Shown in pieces: positions 9,072 through 20,362 of a stretch of 64,000 nucleotides of DNA. Under the pieces are notes generated by a model, which searched no databases, was not told where the DNA came from, and saw only the letters and a program-made list of their open reading frames with translations. Numbering within the stretch: position 1 is the first letter of the stretch; each line of letters starts with the position of its first letter. Origin of the DNA: Pogostemon cablin (taxonomy: Eukaryota > Streptophyta > Magnoliopsida > Lamiales > Lamiaceae); contig CM043005.1 of assembly GCA_023678885.1 (NCBI GenBank), positions 12,824,314 through 12,888,313 of the forward strand. The letters are read 5' to 3'. The position numbers and the translations under genes were made by a program.

Positions 9072-10915
9072 TGATGAGAGTGAAAATAAGCGTGTTTTAG
9101 TGTCTAATTTAACACCTTTTTGATTGATATTCTTGTCATATATTAGCACAATGGTCTTATATTCATTATATATGAGAATAAGGTGCACTTGAGGTGTTTT
9201 ATTTTGTTTAGGTAGAAAAAGGATCAAAAGAGCCAAGTTTGAGAAAAGGTGCAATTTGTGCAAGAATGCTAATAAACGCATGTTCAATTTGTGTAATTAT
9301 TCTGTATTGATGTGGAGCTCTGAATTGGATTTGTGATATATGTTGGAAAGCTACAGAAGAGAGGGTCGTTTTGGTGTAAAGAACATCCCAATCAGATTCC
9401 GAACGAGAAAGCTATGAGCAAAGTGGTGACGCCGCGCGAGCTGTGCCGAACAGAACTGATGTGCTACTTTCCATAGCTTATTACAGATTCAATTCTTGGA
9501 TTTTTGGTGATATCTTTATATTCAAAGAAAGCCAAGGAAAATATAATCATGTGAGCGCAAAAATCACTCAAATTGGAGGTCGGACGAGGAAGTTATGCTC
9601 AGAATCGTGAAGTCGCGCAGCTGTTGGCGAGAATTTCCGAGAATTTCCGAAAACTACCTTATTTATCCGGATCTCTTTTACCAAATTTAACGCATGTCTC
9701 TTACCAAATTTGACATGCCTAAATTTGGGTCCTTTCCAAGACCTACAAGGAGAGCTCACAAGTATAAAAATGGGTGTAGATCACATCATTATTCATAGAG
9801 AACACAATACAAGAGAGGAGAAGAGAGGCCACAACATACAACACCCCACAAGGGGGGATCACCCCCCATCCATCATCCACTTCCTTTCCTTCATCTATCC
9901 ATCACTTTGAAGATTCATTTGTGGAATCAAGAGGAGAACCAAGAGGAGGATTCAAGATGGAGAAGGGCATGAAGACGCCATATCAAGGGTTTATTCGTTT
10001 CCTAATTTATCTTGTATTTTCCGGACATCCGGGTAAGATCTATCCAACACCCATGATTGTTCTTTGAAACATCATGGGCTAGAGCCTTTTTGGTAGATCT
10101 AGGAGTTTTGATGGTTTTATGAATTAATTGAACTTCCTGTATACACTCCGTACAACACTACTTGTGGTTTATTTTATATATGATTGTACTTTCTTAATCC
10201 ATATTCACGGTCGTTTTGTGCATCTTCAATTGGTATATAGAGTCTGAATATATATCTTGGTTGTATATTGAGTGCGTTCACCGCTGAACAGGATTCCATG
10301 TTATGATTCTAAGTGAGGGGACTCCGAAGCTTCATTAGAACTATCATGTATGAATATTTATTAATTGAATTGAATTCGGATTATTAAGTAGGATAAAGAG
10401 GATAACTTCATAGTACCTATAAAGGGAGATCATATCGGGTTAGAATACCAATCCTAGGGGGAAATAATTGATACTGATAGTACCTAAAAAGGGGGGTGGA
10501 ATTATATCTCTTGCTCCGAGGTTATTCACACGTGGTACACGCATGTTTACTTGTGTCTATAGAGTAGATATGCATGGTTTAGTGATGCGTCCATATTCCA
10601 CAAGGCAGAGTCAGACATTGACACATGGAAGGGAAGTTAATGAGTAAAACTGGATTATCCTAGAGCTACCTATTCTCCTACTTGATCCACCTACGTATTC
10701 TTCGAGTGATAGTTTATTTTATTTGTTATTTAATTTAGTATTTTAGTTATAATCAAACATCAAACTCTTATTGCTTTGTCTTAATTAATTTAGATAATAA
10801 TTTAATTGATAATACGCCGTCCCTTGGGTTCGATATTCACTTGGTCACCTTTCGAAACTACAATTGATATCCTTCATACTTAGGGATTAATTGTGTGTTG
10901 AGAAAACGCTCATCA
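9072..10915 (+). mobile_element. A1 3' LTR
   Basis: Starts TGATGAGAGTGAAAATAAGC and ends GAGAAAACGCTCATCA. TATA box at 9763-9770. It is the most divergent of the four LTRs of the composite: its first 450 bp and its U5 differ clearly from the other three. It is followed not by host DNA but by AGTTCTTG, the bases that normally separate a 5' LTR from its primer site. Confidence 0.9.
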
Positions 10916-10943
10916 AGTTCTTGCGGCAACGGCGCCAAGAACT
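10916..10943. other. PBS-to-PBS junction of A1 and A2
   Basis: AGTTCTTG (start of a plus-strand LTR-PBS spacer) is fused to CGGCAACGGCGCCAAGAACT, the full PBS plus spacer of a minus-strand element. Each of the two inner LTRs is therefore followed by primer-site sequence, as at a 5' LTR or in a tandem/circular form, not as at an integrated 3' end. Confidence 0.85.
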
Positions 10944-12813
10944 TAATGCGCGTTTTCTTTGCACGCAAAATTAATCCCCAAGTATTAAGGATATCAATTG
11001 CAGCTTAAGCAAGCGACCAAGTGAATATCGAACCCAAAGGACGGCGTATTATCAATTTAATTATTATCTAAATTAATTAAGACAAGTGATAATAAAGTTT
11101 GAGGTATGGAATTATTAATCTACTAAGCAAGTAATTAAAATAACAAATAATATAAAATATCACTCGAAGAATACGAAAGTGGATCAAGTAGGAGAATAGG
11201 TAGCTCTAGGGTAATCCAGTTTTACTACTTAATTTCCCTTTCATGCGTTGATGTCCGACTCTGCCTTGTGGAATATGGACGCATCACTAAGCCATGCATA
11301 TTTACTCTATAGACACAAGCAAACATGCGTATAACACGTGTGAATAACCTCGGAGCAAGAGATATAATTCCACCCCCCTTTCTAGGTACTATCAGTATCA
11401 ATTATTTCCCCCTAGGATTGGTACTCTAACCCGATATGATATCCCTTTATAGGTACTATAAAATTACCCTCTTTATCCTACTTAATAACCCGAATTCAAT
11501 CCAATTAATAAGTATTCATATATGATAGTTCTAATGAAGCTTCGGAGTCCCCTCACTTAGAATCATAACATGGAATCCTGTTCAGCGGTGAACGCACTCA
11601 ATCAATAACCAAGATATGTATTCAAACTCTACATAACAGTTAATGATGCACAAAACGACCGAGAGTATGGATTAAGAAAGCACAATCATATATAAAATAT
11701 ATCCACAAGTAGTGTTGTACGGAGTTTACACATAGAAGATCAATTAATTCATAAAACCATCAAAACTCCTAGATCTACCAAAAAGGCTTTACCCCATGGT
11801 GTTGTAGGAAACACACATGGGGGTTGGATAGATCTTACCCGGATGTCCGAAAAATACAAGGTAAATTAGGAAACGAATAAACCCTAGATATGGCGTCTTC
11901 ATGTCCTTCTCCGTCTTGAATCCTCCTCTTGGTTCTCCTCTTGATTCCACAAACGAATCTTCAAAGTGATGGATAGATGAAGGAAAGGAAGTGGATGATG
12001 GATGGGGGGTGATCCCCCCTTGTGGGGTGTTGTATGTTGTGGCCTCTCTTCTCCTCTCTTGTATTGTGTTCTCTATTTTGTGGCTTCCTAGACCTCCTTT
12101 TATACTTGTAATCACGTCTCCTAGGCTTGGAATGGGCTTTTCAAGTGATCACATGCGTTTAGGCCTCGAAAATACGGATTTGGTAAGTTCCCGCATGTAG
12201 GTTCGACCTCGTCAAACAGGTCGAACCACTCCCTCTTTGGTCGAACCACAGGTCGAACTGATTTGCGCAGTCTCTCCGTTTCGCGTATAACTTTTACATC
12301 CAACCTCCGAATTGAGTGATTTTTGCGCTCATGCGATTCTCTCTTCCTTGACTTTCTCGGAGTATAAAGATGTCACCAAAACTCCAAAAATTGAATCTGT
12401 AACAAGCCATGGAATGTAGAACATCTGTTCTGTTCGGCACAGCTCGCGCGGCGTCACCACTTTGAACATAACTTCCTCGTTCGGACTCCAATGATGGTGT
12501 TCTTTACGCCAAAACGACCATCTCTTCAGTGGCTTTCCAACCATGTATCACAATTCCCGTTCAGATCTCCACATTAACACAGAATAATTATAAAAGTTGG
12601 ACGTGCGTTTTCAGCATTCTTGCACAAATTACACCTTTTCTCCAACTTTGCACTTTTTCATCCTTTTTCCACCTAAAACACAATAAAACACCTCAAGTGT
12701 ATATAATTCTCACATATATCGAATATAAGACATTTGTGCTCATATAAGACTATAATATCAATCAAAAAGGTGTTAAATTAGATATTAAAACACGCTTATT
12801 TTCACTCTCATCA
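10944..12813 (-). mobile_element. A2 3' LTR
   Basis: 1870 bp, minus orientation, from CTCTCATCA at 12813 down to TAATGCGCG at 10944 (TG changed to TA at the end). It is nearly identical to 17833-19701, with scattered single-base differences, implying a fairly recent element. A TCGA hairpin lies in U3 at 12200-12227. Confidence 0.9.
12200..12227. repeat. TCGA hairpin in A2 3' LTR
   Basis: GGTTCGACCT (12200-12209) and AGGTCGAACC (12218-12227) are perfect 10-bp inverted arms around an 8-base loop. More GGTCGAACC arms follow to 12260. They are the same words as in the gag repeat array. Confidence 0.85.
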
Positions 12814-12826
12814 AACCCCCAAACTT
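12814..12826 (-). other. Polypurine tract of A2
   Basis: Minus-strand AAGTTTGGGGGTT directly precedes the 3' LTR. Confidence 0.85.
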
Positions 12827-14674
12827 GCCCGTTGCTCGTCCCGAGGCAATAAAATAAAAATAAAGTGTGAGAGAGAGTAAGAAAATTAGCGGGGAAACAA
12901 GGACTATGATCAATACCCCATTCAGAATACAATTGTCCTCAACTTAGGTCATGCAACTCTCATTATATGTAATAATCAATTCATAGCATACAAGTTAAGA
13001 CAATCACCACCAATTCAAATGCTCCATTAACATGTTCTCACAGGAAGTATATATTACTCGCACTCAAGTGTAAAAGATGTACACTTATGAGTTAAGGTGT
13101 TTACGCTTAAATTCAATTCAAGTGCATGTGTAACCATAAGCTTGCCTATTGTCTCAACTCTCCTTTTACTTGTAGCTAGTAAATCATGGATCAAAAAGGT
13201 CTTTTATTAGGTTGCAATGTAAGCTCTTTGGAATAGGTGAGAAGTATATGGATAAGTGACTCAAAACTCGGATCAATCAAGCTGCAGTCTCTCTCGATCT
13301 TTCATTCTTCCTCATCACTTCAATCAAGCACAACATTCTCTTCAAACTCTCCCATCTTTCTCCTTCAAGCACAACATATTTTCTTTTTAAACTTTTCCTA
13401 GCTCTTCAACTCCATCATTCTTCTTTTCTTCACCCTTTTTTTTTCTCTTTTCTTTCTCTTTCGAGGTACCAGTTTTGGGCACTACCTCTCACATCCTCCA
13501 TAGGGTACTGGATTTAAGCACTACCCTAGGGTGTTTGATTCCATGGAGTACTAGATTTAAGCACTACTCCACGAATTTCTTCTTGATCCTTAAGATTTTT
13601 CTTTCATCATCCTTATCAACCCTCAAATCACCACTCTCTTCAATTAAGCTTTATTGGCTATCAAAAGAATGATTTAACAAGGCTCAAATGGGCTGACTAG
13701 GGATATAATGAATTCAGGTAAAGTATATGGGAAAATATGGGTTAAATATCAAAGATGGCCTAATATCATTTCCATAATCCGCTAGACTAATCTTGAATAT
13801 TCAAGGAGACTCAAGACAAGTTCTAGAATACACGCACAAGAACGATACTCACCAGAAAAAAATATCATGTGATTATGTACATGATCAACGAGGCTCAAAA
13901 TCTCACATGGGTTTTTAATAAGTAACAGAGCACTTTTCATGGTCGGTAATATCCAACAAGTACACATAGAACTTCATACCACAATATAACTCAAGTACAC
14001 TTTCTTCATCAATTTCAAGAGCATATGAATTTCAAAGACAATTTTAAACATATAAGCTCACATGGATCACCACCATAAACTCAATCCTTCCACTCCATGA
14101 ATTAAAAGCACATATAAAAATTAGAATAAGGGAACGAGGGCACCTGATTTTTCTTCAATGAATGCTCGAGCTCCTCGAGTCAAAGCCTCAATGTAGAACT
14201 CGTTTTGCCACCTAGTTACCTTTTCTATCATCAAAGCTCAAACACACTCATCATCACAGGATTCATCAATAATAAAATAGGAGAGCTATACGAATGAATT
14301 AATTGACTATGTAATCGACTCCACACACTAGAAACACCACTGAACACTAGGCAAATTGCAAAAAATCGACACATCAAAACCGATTAAAATTTCAATATAC
14401 CACAAAAAATCAACTACCCTAGCAAACATTACAAAGAAAATATTATATTCTTGGTGCTTCAATGAGGTAATAACATCACACCCCCCCAAACTTAGGAAAA
14501 ACGTAAGTTGAAACTAAGTTTGCAAAGATTTAATTGCCGATTAGTAAGCACCTCAAATATAAAAATTTCTTATGCACACGAAAGAAATAATAAAGCACTA
14601 AAACAGAAGGGCAAGCCCCCAACAGGCGCTCATGTTTAACTTCGAATAGTCACGACGGATTACCACTTTGTAGA
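12827..14674 (-). mobile_element. A2 3' noncoding region
   Basis: The counterpart of 7268-9058 on the opposite strand, with the same block order: GCAAGCTTATGG (reverse) near 13138, purine-rich tract as pyrimidines near 13370-13460, GCAAGTTCTAGAAT-type motif near 13820, internal PPT-like tract 14481-14494. No supported gene. Confidence 0.75.
14481..14494 (-). other. Internal PPT-like tract in A2
   Basis: Minus strand TAAGTTTGGGGGGG followed by TGTGATG, about 190 bp after the end of the coding region, equivalent to 7423-7435 in A1. Confidence 0.6.
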
Positions 14675-17650
14675 CTACTTGATCGGAGGACCGTCTTGTC
14701 GCATCCTCACCTTCAAGTACTTTCTTTCCCTCTTCTTGTCTACACTCAACACCTTACTTTTCTTGGTCACAAAAATATGATCATTGAAATTTTCTTCCTC
14801 CCATGGCTGTCTAGACTCCTCCTCGTCAACCTTCCACTTAAATTCAGAATCACCTATCTTAGAAAAATCAAGATTAAACAAGTTAGAAACCATATCAATG
14901 CTCTTGCACGATTGAGTCTCCATGGGCATCTTCATTGCATGATCAAGAGAGAAAACCATATCTTCATTATCCATTCACAGTCTAAGCTGTCCTTCCTTAA
15001 CATCTATCATAGCTCCAGCTGTGGCAAGAAACGGTCGTCCCAAAATAAGGGGAATGTCACTCTTATCATCTTCCATCTCAAGTACAAGAAAATCCACGGG
15101 AAAAACTAACTTATCCACTCTCACTAAAACATCTTCAATTAAACCCTTCGGACAAGTCATGGATCTATCCGCCAATTGAAGAGCAATATTCGTGGGATTA
15201 AGATCCCCCAAACCAAGCCTTTTAAATATGGACAATGGCATCAAATTAACGCTTGCCCCCAAATCACACAAGGCTTTATGTGCCGACCCTTTTCCAATGT
15301 CACAAAGAATGGTGAAGCTTCCCGGATCCTTTAACTTTGTAGGCAACTTCCTTTGAAGGATCGAGCTGCAATTCTCTGATAGGTTCACCGTCTCCACTCC
15401 GTTCAAGCTTCTCTTCTTTGATATAATATTCTTGAGGAATCGGGCATAGTATGGCATCTCCATGATTGCTTCAGAGAAAGGAATGTTCAAGCTTACTTTG
15501 CTCATGACATCGTGAAACCTCTTGAACTTTTCTTCCAATCCCTTCTTGTCCAATCTCGAAGGAAACGGAGGAGGTATCTTGGTCTTTGGTCTTCCCCATT
15601 CATCATGTTCAACCTCCTTCGCTTTATCCTTCTTGGCTCGCAATCTGTTTGCTCTTTCCCACTTTTTCTCAGCTATTATCTCTGTACTTTGCTCATTCCG
15701 AACCACTGGAGTAGCATCAACATCATAGGGAACATTCGGTGAGGAAAACGGTGTAGAAGGAATAGGTTCGACCTCAGTTCGACCACTGGTGCTGGTCGAA
15801 CTAGGTGTGTAATGGTCGAACCAATCATCTGGAAGGCTGCTCTCTTTCTGTAATTGGGGTTCGACGTGGGTTCGACCTGGGTGATTGGTTGAACCATCAA
15901 TGCTTTGGTCGAACCAGTCGTCTGGCATGCTGCTCTCACTTTGAACTTAGGGTTCGACATGGATTCGACCATCAGGATAGGTCGAATTGGGTACGTCGTG
16001 GTCGAATCGAGCACCTGGAAGTGCATTCTCACCTTGCATGTTGGGTTCGACCTGGATTCGACCAGGGGTACTGGTCGAACCAACTCCCCCTAGGTCGAAT
16101 CGGCTCACTGGATGATTTTTGCCTACCGGTTTGACCTTGGTTCGACCAAGGGTACTGGTCGAATCGATTATGTCATGGTCAAATTGAGCTGCAGATGAAA
16201 CAGAGTACTTCGGAGGATGTGGTTCGACCTCGGTTCGAGCTGTTGTGTTGGTCGAACCGAAATGCCCCAGGTCGAACTGACCTTCTGTAAGATTTATGGT
16301 TGTCGGTTCGACCTGGGTTCGACCTGATGGACTGGTCGAACCGGTAGCATCGTGGTCGAATAGAGAATTTGTGAAAACAGAGTGCTCCAGATGGGGTGAT
16401 TCGACTTAGATTCGACCTGAGGGCCATGTCGAATCGACTGGCTGTTGGTCGAATTGAGACGCAGCTTTTGCCGGATGTCTTCCCGTAGCTAGATTCAACC
16501 TTCCCTGCATGCTTTGACCTGTGGGACAGGTCGAATCATAGTGTTTTTGGTTGAATCTGCTTCCTTTCACCTCAAACTTCGACTCCGGCTTCATTGGTCC
16601 CTCGTACTGCGTTCCAAACCTTAACGTGATGGCTTTATTCTCCAATTTTTGTGTTAATTGATTCACGTTCGTGGTCATCTGCCCCATAATCAAAGTAAGC
16701 TCCTTCATCTGCTTAGATAAATCTGCATGATCAACATTTATGGTATTCTCAAGACGATCAATTCTTGCATCATTCTCAGCCATGTATCGATTGAAGGTAT
16801 CTTCAACACTCTTCACTTCGTGCTGCTGTATACTAGGCCCCCTTAGTGTCAACTCTGTAATCTGCCTCTGCTCGAATTCTAGTAGCTTGTTGATGTTAGC
16901 TAGACTAGAGATGGTCTCATCATCCCTATTCGGCTTCACCACTTGATGTTCAACCTGCGCTACCTCGCCAAGTACATATGATCCTCTATCTCTCTCTACT
17001 GGCCAGTCACGTGAATTTATAGAGATGTCTTCAAATAACTTTTCCGCTTCAAGTGTTGTCTTTGATAACAGCGCTCCTCCTGATGATGCAATAATAAAAA
17101 TACGTGACTCACAATCCAATCCATAGTAGAAAATACTTATGTATTCAGCCTTAGACATTCCATGCTGTGGACACCTCCTGAGCATGTCTTTAAACCTATC
17201 CCACGCCTCATCAAATTTCTCACCCTGATTCTTAACAAATCGGGTGATCTCTTGCCTCATCCTTAAGATCCTTGAGGGTGGCATGTATCTCTCCAAGAAC
17301 TTCTGCTGCAGTTGGTCCCATGTAGTGCAATCGGCTGGATCAAGGGTCTCATACCAAGCTTCCGCCTTATTAATTAAAGAGAACTTTAAGGCGATCCGCC
17401 TAGCATTATCATTCGCTCCACTGCCCTTTTGAGTGTTTGCATAACCAAGAAATCTTCGGAGATGTTGATATGGATCTTCAAACTAATCTCCAGAAAAGGG
17501 ATTCTTTTCCACCATGTTAATAAGAGCGGTATGTATCTCAAAATCATCATCTTCCCCCCTTGCTCCTATCAACCCCATGTTACCAATTCCATAGTTCGTG
17601 AAAATTTCACGTATGGCAACATTATCCGGATTCTGCCTTGCTCCGGCCAT
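14675..17650 (-). pseudogene. gag: A2 Gag-protease polyprotein (4 nonsense)
   Basis: One frame of about 990 codons runs from the ATG at 17650 to 14675, interrupted only by stops at 17483-17485 (TAG), 16406-16408 (TAA), 15947-15949 (TAA) and 14975-14977 (TGA), judged against A1. At two of these A1 shows CAA at or near the site. Order: Gag core with QQKFLERYMPPSRI, coiled-coil-like stretch, about nine units of the RFDxxxxGSTxxxGRTxVEP repeat, linker, protease with CDLGAS and ILGRPFLATAGA, charged tail. Unlike A1 no frameshift was found. There is no RT, RNase H or integrase, so movement would need proteins supplied by another element. Confidence 0.88.
15763..16559 (-). repeat. Hairpin-forming coding repeat, about 9 units
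   Basis: The A2 counterpart of 5671-6184. Units code for RFD/QFD/WFD starts, GST or DST, GRT and VEP. Arms GGTTCGACC and GGTCGAACC recur, somewhat more degenerate toward 16559. Copy number differs from A1 (about 9 against 6), so the array expands or contracts. Confidence 0.85.
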
Positions 17651-17810
17651 GTTTAGCGCAGTGTGTTATTCTTTCTTTTTCTTCCTTTCCTTTTACAAGC
17701 GCACAAGTAACTCGAAAAAATTCAAGGTTAGATAGAAATAAATAATCACAAATAAAAGAAAAAAAAATCTTAATCAACTAGAAATAATAAAATCAATAAT
17801 AACAGTCGTC

Positions 17811-17826
17811 CCCGGCAACGGCGCCA
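17811..17826 (-). other. Primer-binding site of A2, tRNA-Asp
   Basis: Plus-strand CCCGGCAACGGCGCCA equals the tRNA-Asp 3' end including CCA, so the minus strand is the PBS. It lies six bases from the 5' LTR. Confidence 0.88.
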
Positions 17827-18983
17827 AGAACTTGATGCGCGTTTTCTTTGCACGCAAAATTAATCCCCAAGTATTAAGGATATCAATTGCAGGTTAAGCA
17901 ATCGACCAAGTGAATATCGAACCCAAAGGACGGCGTATTATTAATTCAATTATTATCTAAATTAATTAAGACAAGTGATAATAAAGTTTGAGGTATGGAA
18001 TTATTAATCTACTAAACAAGTAATTAAAATAACAAATAATATAAAATATCACTCGAAGAATACGAAAGTGGATCAAGTAGGAGAATAGGTAGCTCTAGGG
18101 TAATCCAGTTTTACTACTTAATTTCCCTTTCATGCGTTGATGTCCGACTCTGCCTTGTGGAATATGGACGCATCACTAAGCCATGCATATTTACTCTATA
18201 GACACAAGCAAACATGCGTATAACACGTGTGAATAACCTCGGAGCAAGAGATATAATTCCACCCCCTTTCTAGGTACTATCAGTATCAATTATTTCCCCC
18301 TAGGATTGGTACTCTAACCCGATATGATCTCCCTTTATAGGTACTATAAAATTACCCTCTTTATCCTACTTAATAACCCGAATTCAATTCAATTAATAAG
18401 TATTCATATATGATAGTTCTAATGAAGCTTCGGAGTCCCCTCACTTAGAATCATAACATGGAATCCTGTTCAGCGGTGAACGCACTCAATCAATAACCAA
18501 GATATGTATCCAGACTCTACATAACAGTTAATGATGCACAAAACGACCGTGAGTATGGATTAAGAAAGCACAATCATATATAAAATATATCCACAAGTAG
18601 TGTTATACGGAGTTTACACATAGAAGATCAATTAATTCATAAAACCATCAAAACTCCTAGATCTACCAAAAAGGCTCTAGCCCATGGTGTTGTAGGAAAC
18701 ACACATGGGGGTTGGATAGATCTTACCCGGATGTCCGGAAAATACAAGGTAAATTAGGAAACGAATAAACCCTAGATATGGCGTCTTCATGTCCTTCTCC
18801 GTCTTGAATCCTCCTCTTGATTCTCCTCTTGATTCCACAAACAAATCTTCAAAGTGATGGATAGATGAAGGAAAGGAAGTGGATGATGGATGGGGGGTGA
18901 TCCCCCCTTGTGGGGTGTTGTATGTTGTGGCCTCTCTTCTCCTCTCTTGTATTGTGTTCTCTATTTTGTGGCTTCCTAGACCT

Positions 18984-18992
18984 CCTTTTATA
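18984..18992 (-). promoter_or_regulatory. TATA box of A2 5' LTR
   Basis: Minus strand TATAAAAGG, in the context ACAAGTATAAAAGGAGG, equivalent to the A1 box. The TCGA hairpin lies about 100 bp upstream of it. Confidence 0.55.
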
Positions 18993-19087
18993 CTTGTAAT
19001 CACGTCTCCTAGGCTTGGAATGGGCTTTTCAAGTGATCACACGCGTTTAGGCCTCGAAAATACGGATTTGGTAAGTTCCCGCATGTA

Positions 19088-19115
19088 GGTTCGACCTCGT
19101 CAAACAGGTCGAACC
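19088..19115. repeat. TCGA hairpin in A2 5' LTR
   Basis: GGTTCGACCT at 19088-19097 and AGGTCGAACC at 19106-19115, identical to the 3' LTR copy. Confidence 0.85.
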
Positions 19116-19701
19116 ACTCCCTCTTTGGTCGAACCACAGGTCGAACTGATTTGTGCAGTCTCTCCGTTTCGCGTATAACTTTTACATCCAACCTCTGAAT
19201 TGAGTGATTTTTGCGTTCACGCGATCCTCTCTTCCTTGGCTTTCTCTGAATATAAAGATGTCACCAAAACTCCAAAAATTGAATCTGTAACAAGCCATGG
19301 AATGTAGAACATCTGTTTTGTTCGGCACAGCTCGCGCGGCGTCACCACTTTGCTCATAACTTCCTCGTTCGGACTCCAATGATGGTGTTCTTTACGCCAA
19401 AACGACCCTCTCTTCAGTGGATTTCCAACCATATATCACACTTCCCGTTCAGATCTCAACATCAACACAGAATAATTATGAAAATTGGATGTGCGTTTTC
19501 AGCATTCTTGCACAAATTACACCTTTTCTCCAACTTTGCACTTTTTCATCCTTTTTCCACCTAAAACACAATAAAACGCCTCAAGTGTATATAATTCTCA
19601 CATATATCGAATATAAGACATTTGTGCTCATATAAGACTACAATATCAATCAAAAAGGTGTTAAATTGGATATTAAAACACGCTTATTTTCACTCTCATC
19701 A

Positions 19702-19706
19702 CAGGC
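19702..19706. repeat. Target-site duplication CAGGC, right
   Basis: Repeats 2544-2548 exactly, at the outer edge of the A2 5' LTR. Confidence 0.75.
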
Positions 19707-19816
19707 GTGAGCGACAATGAGCGATAGTTCCGGTCAGATCTGCACTAGATTCTGGTCAACTCTGCATATGTTTTCAGATGAGTCCCCTTGACATGCTGGG
19801 CAAGCACGGTGCCAGG
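19707..19816 (+). mobile_element. Copia 1 leader, probable continuation
   Basis: GC-moderate noncoding DNA right of the composite, plausibly the continuation of 2228-2548. The word TGCAGGCG formed across the empty site also occurs in the leader of the minus-strand copia element near 34460. No coding signal. Confidence 0.4.
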
Positions 19817-20200
19817 TGATTGGTGTGAAATTCACCTAGATTTTAAGTGAATTTTTGTGGCTTTAATTCAATAATTGAGCACTATTTTAACAAAAATACT
19901 ATTAATTGCTTGACTATTTGGAGAAAGGTTTTTTTGTTTATTTTTGCAGAAAAATTGGTGATTTTGATAAAAATAAATTCTACAAGTGAAGAGGAAGATG
20001 TGGGAGAAAATGGAGCTCGATTTGGAGTTGAAACGAGCAAGAATGGGCCAAAGGAAAATTTATTATAAATCCCATTTTTGGTCCTATGAGCTAAATTATC
20101 CCACATTAATTACTTACCACAAATTCCTCTCACTCTACCACTATATGAACCCACTTGTCCCACATTGGAAACTCACTCAAATTTCTCTCATCCTTACTAC

Positions 20201-20208
20201 TATAAATA
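20201..20208 (+). promoter_or_regulatory. TATA box of element D
   Basis: TATAAATA in the context CTACTATAAATACCCTC, a good plant TATA box, about 385 bp into the LTR. Confidence 0.6.
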
Positions 20209-20326
20209 CCCTCTTCCATGAAAGCCACCATGGAACAATTTTTTACCCATTTTAAATTCTATTAAATTGAATTATTTCCAAGATTCAATAGTTGAGAGAG
20301 TTTTTAAGTAAGACCTCCATAGTTGA

Positions 20327-20362
20327 GATCCCTCGCCCCGAAACCTTTCGGGGCGAGGGATC
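20327..20362. repeat. Perfect 17-bp-stem hairpin in D
   Basis: GATCCCTCGCCCCGAAA (20327-20343), two-base loop CC, then its exact complement to 20362. Very GC-rich in AT-rich surroundings and about 125 bp after the TATA box, so it should lie in the transcript leader. Confidence 0.9.

Larger units (their letters stand above)
2549..19701. mobile_element. Inverted composite of two gypsy elements
   Basis: Order: LTR(+), A1 gag-protease(+), LTR(+), 28-bp PBS-to-PBS junction, LTR(-), A2 gag-protease(-), LTR(-). Both outer ends are U3 termini (TGATGAGAGTG on the left; CACTCTCATCA on the right) and the whole is flanked by CAGGC. A normal LTR element ends in U3 on one side and U5 on the other. Neither half carries reverse transcriptase, RNase H or integrase, so both are non-autonomous Gag-protease elements of Athila/Tat character. 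That assignment rests on the tRNA-Asp primer site, the DLGAS protease and the PPT. The inserted DNA sits in a copia leader. A chance 5-bp match is possible (about 1 in 1000). Confidence 0.7.
17833..19701 (-). mobile_element. A2 5' LTR
   Basis: 1869 bp, minus orientation, starting TGATGAGAGTGAAAATAAGC at 19701 and ending at 17833 beside the PBS. Nearly identical to 10944-12813. Its U3 start also closely matches the outer LTR of A1. TCGA hairpin at 19088-19115. Confidence 0.92.

Noticed and set aside
10924..10939. tRNA-Asp gene suggested by CGGCAACGGCGCCA (also at 17811)
   Set aside because: Only the last bases of the tRNA are present, always next to an LTR: these are primer-binding sites.
11789..12115. 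108-codon ORF, repeated at 18677-19003
   Set aside because: It lies in the A2 LTRs around the TATA box; conservation follows from LTR identity.
2549..19701. Recent segmental inverted duplication of one element
   Set aside because: A1 and A2 differ throughout (gag substitutions, 6 against 9 repeat units, different stops), so they are two copies, not one copied region.
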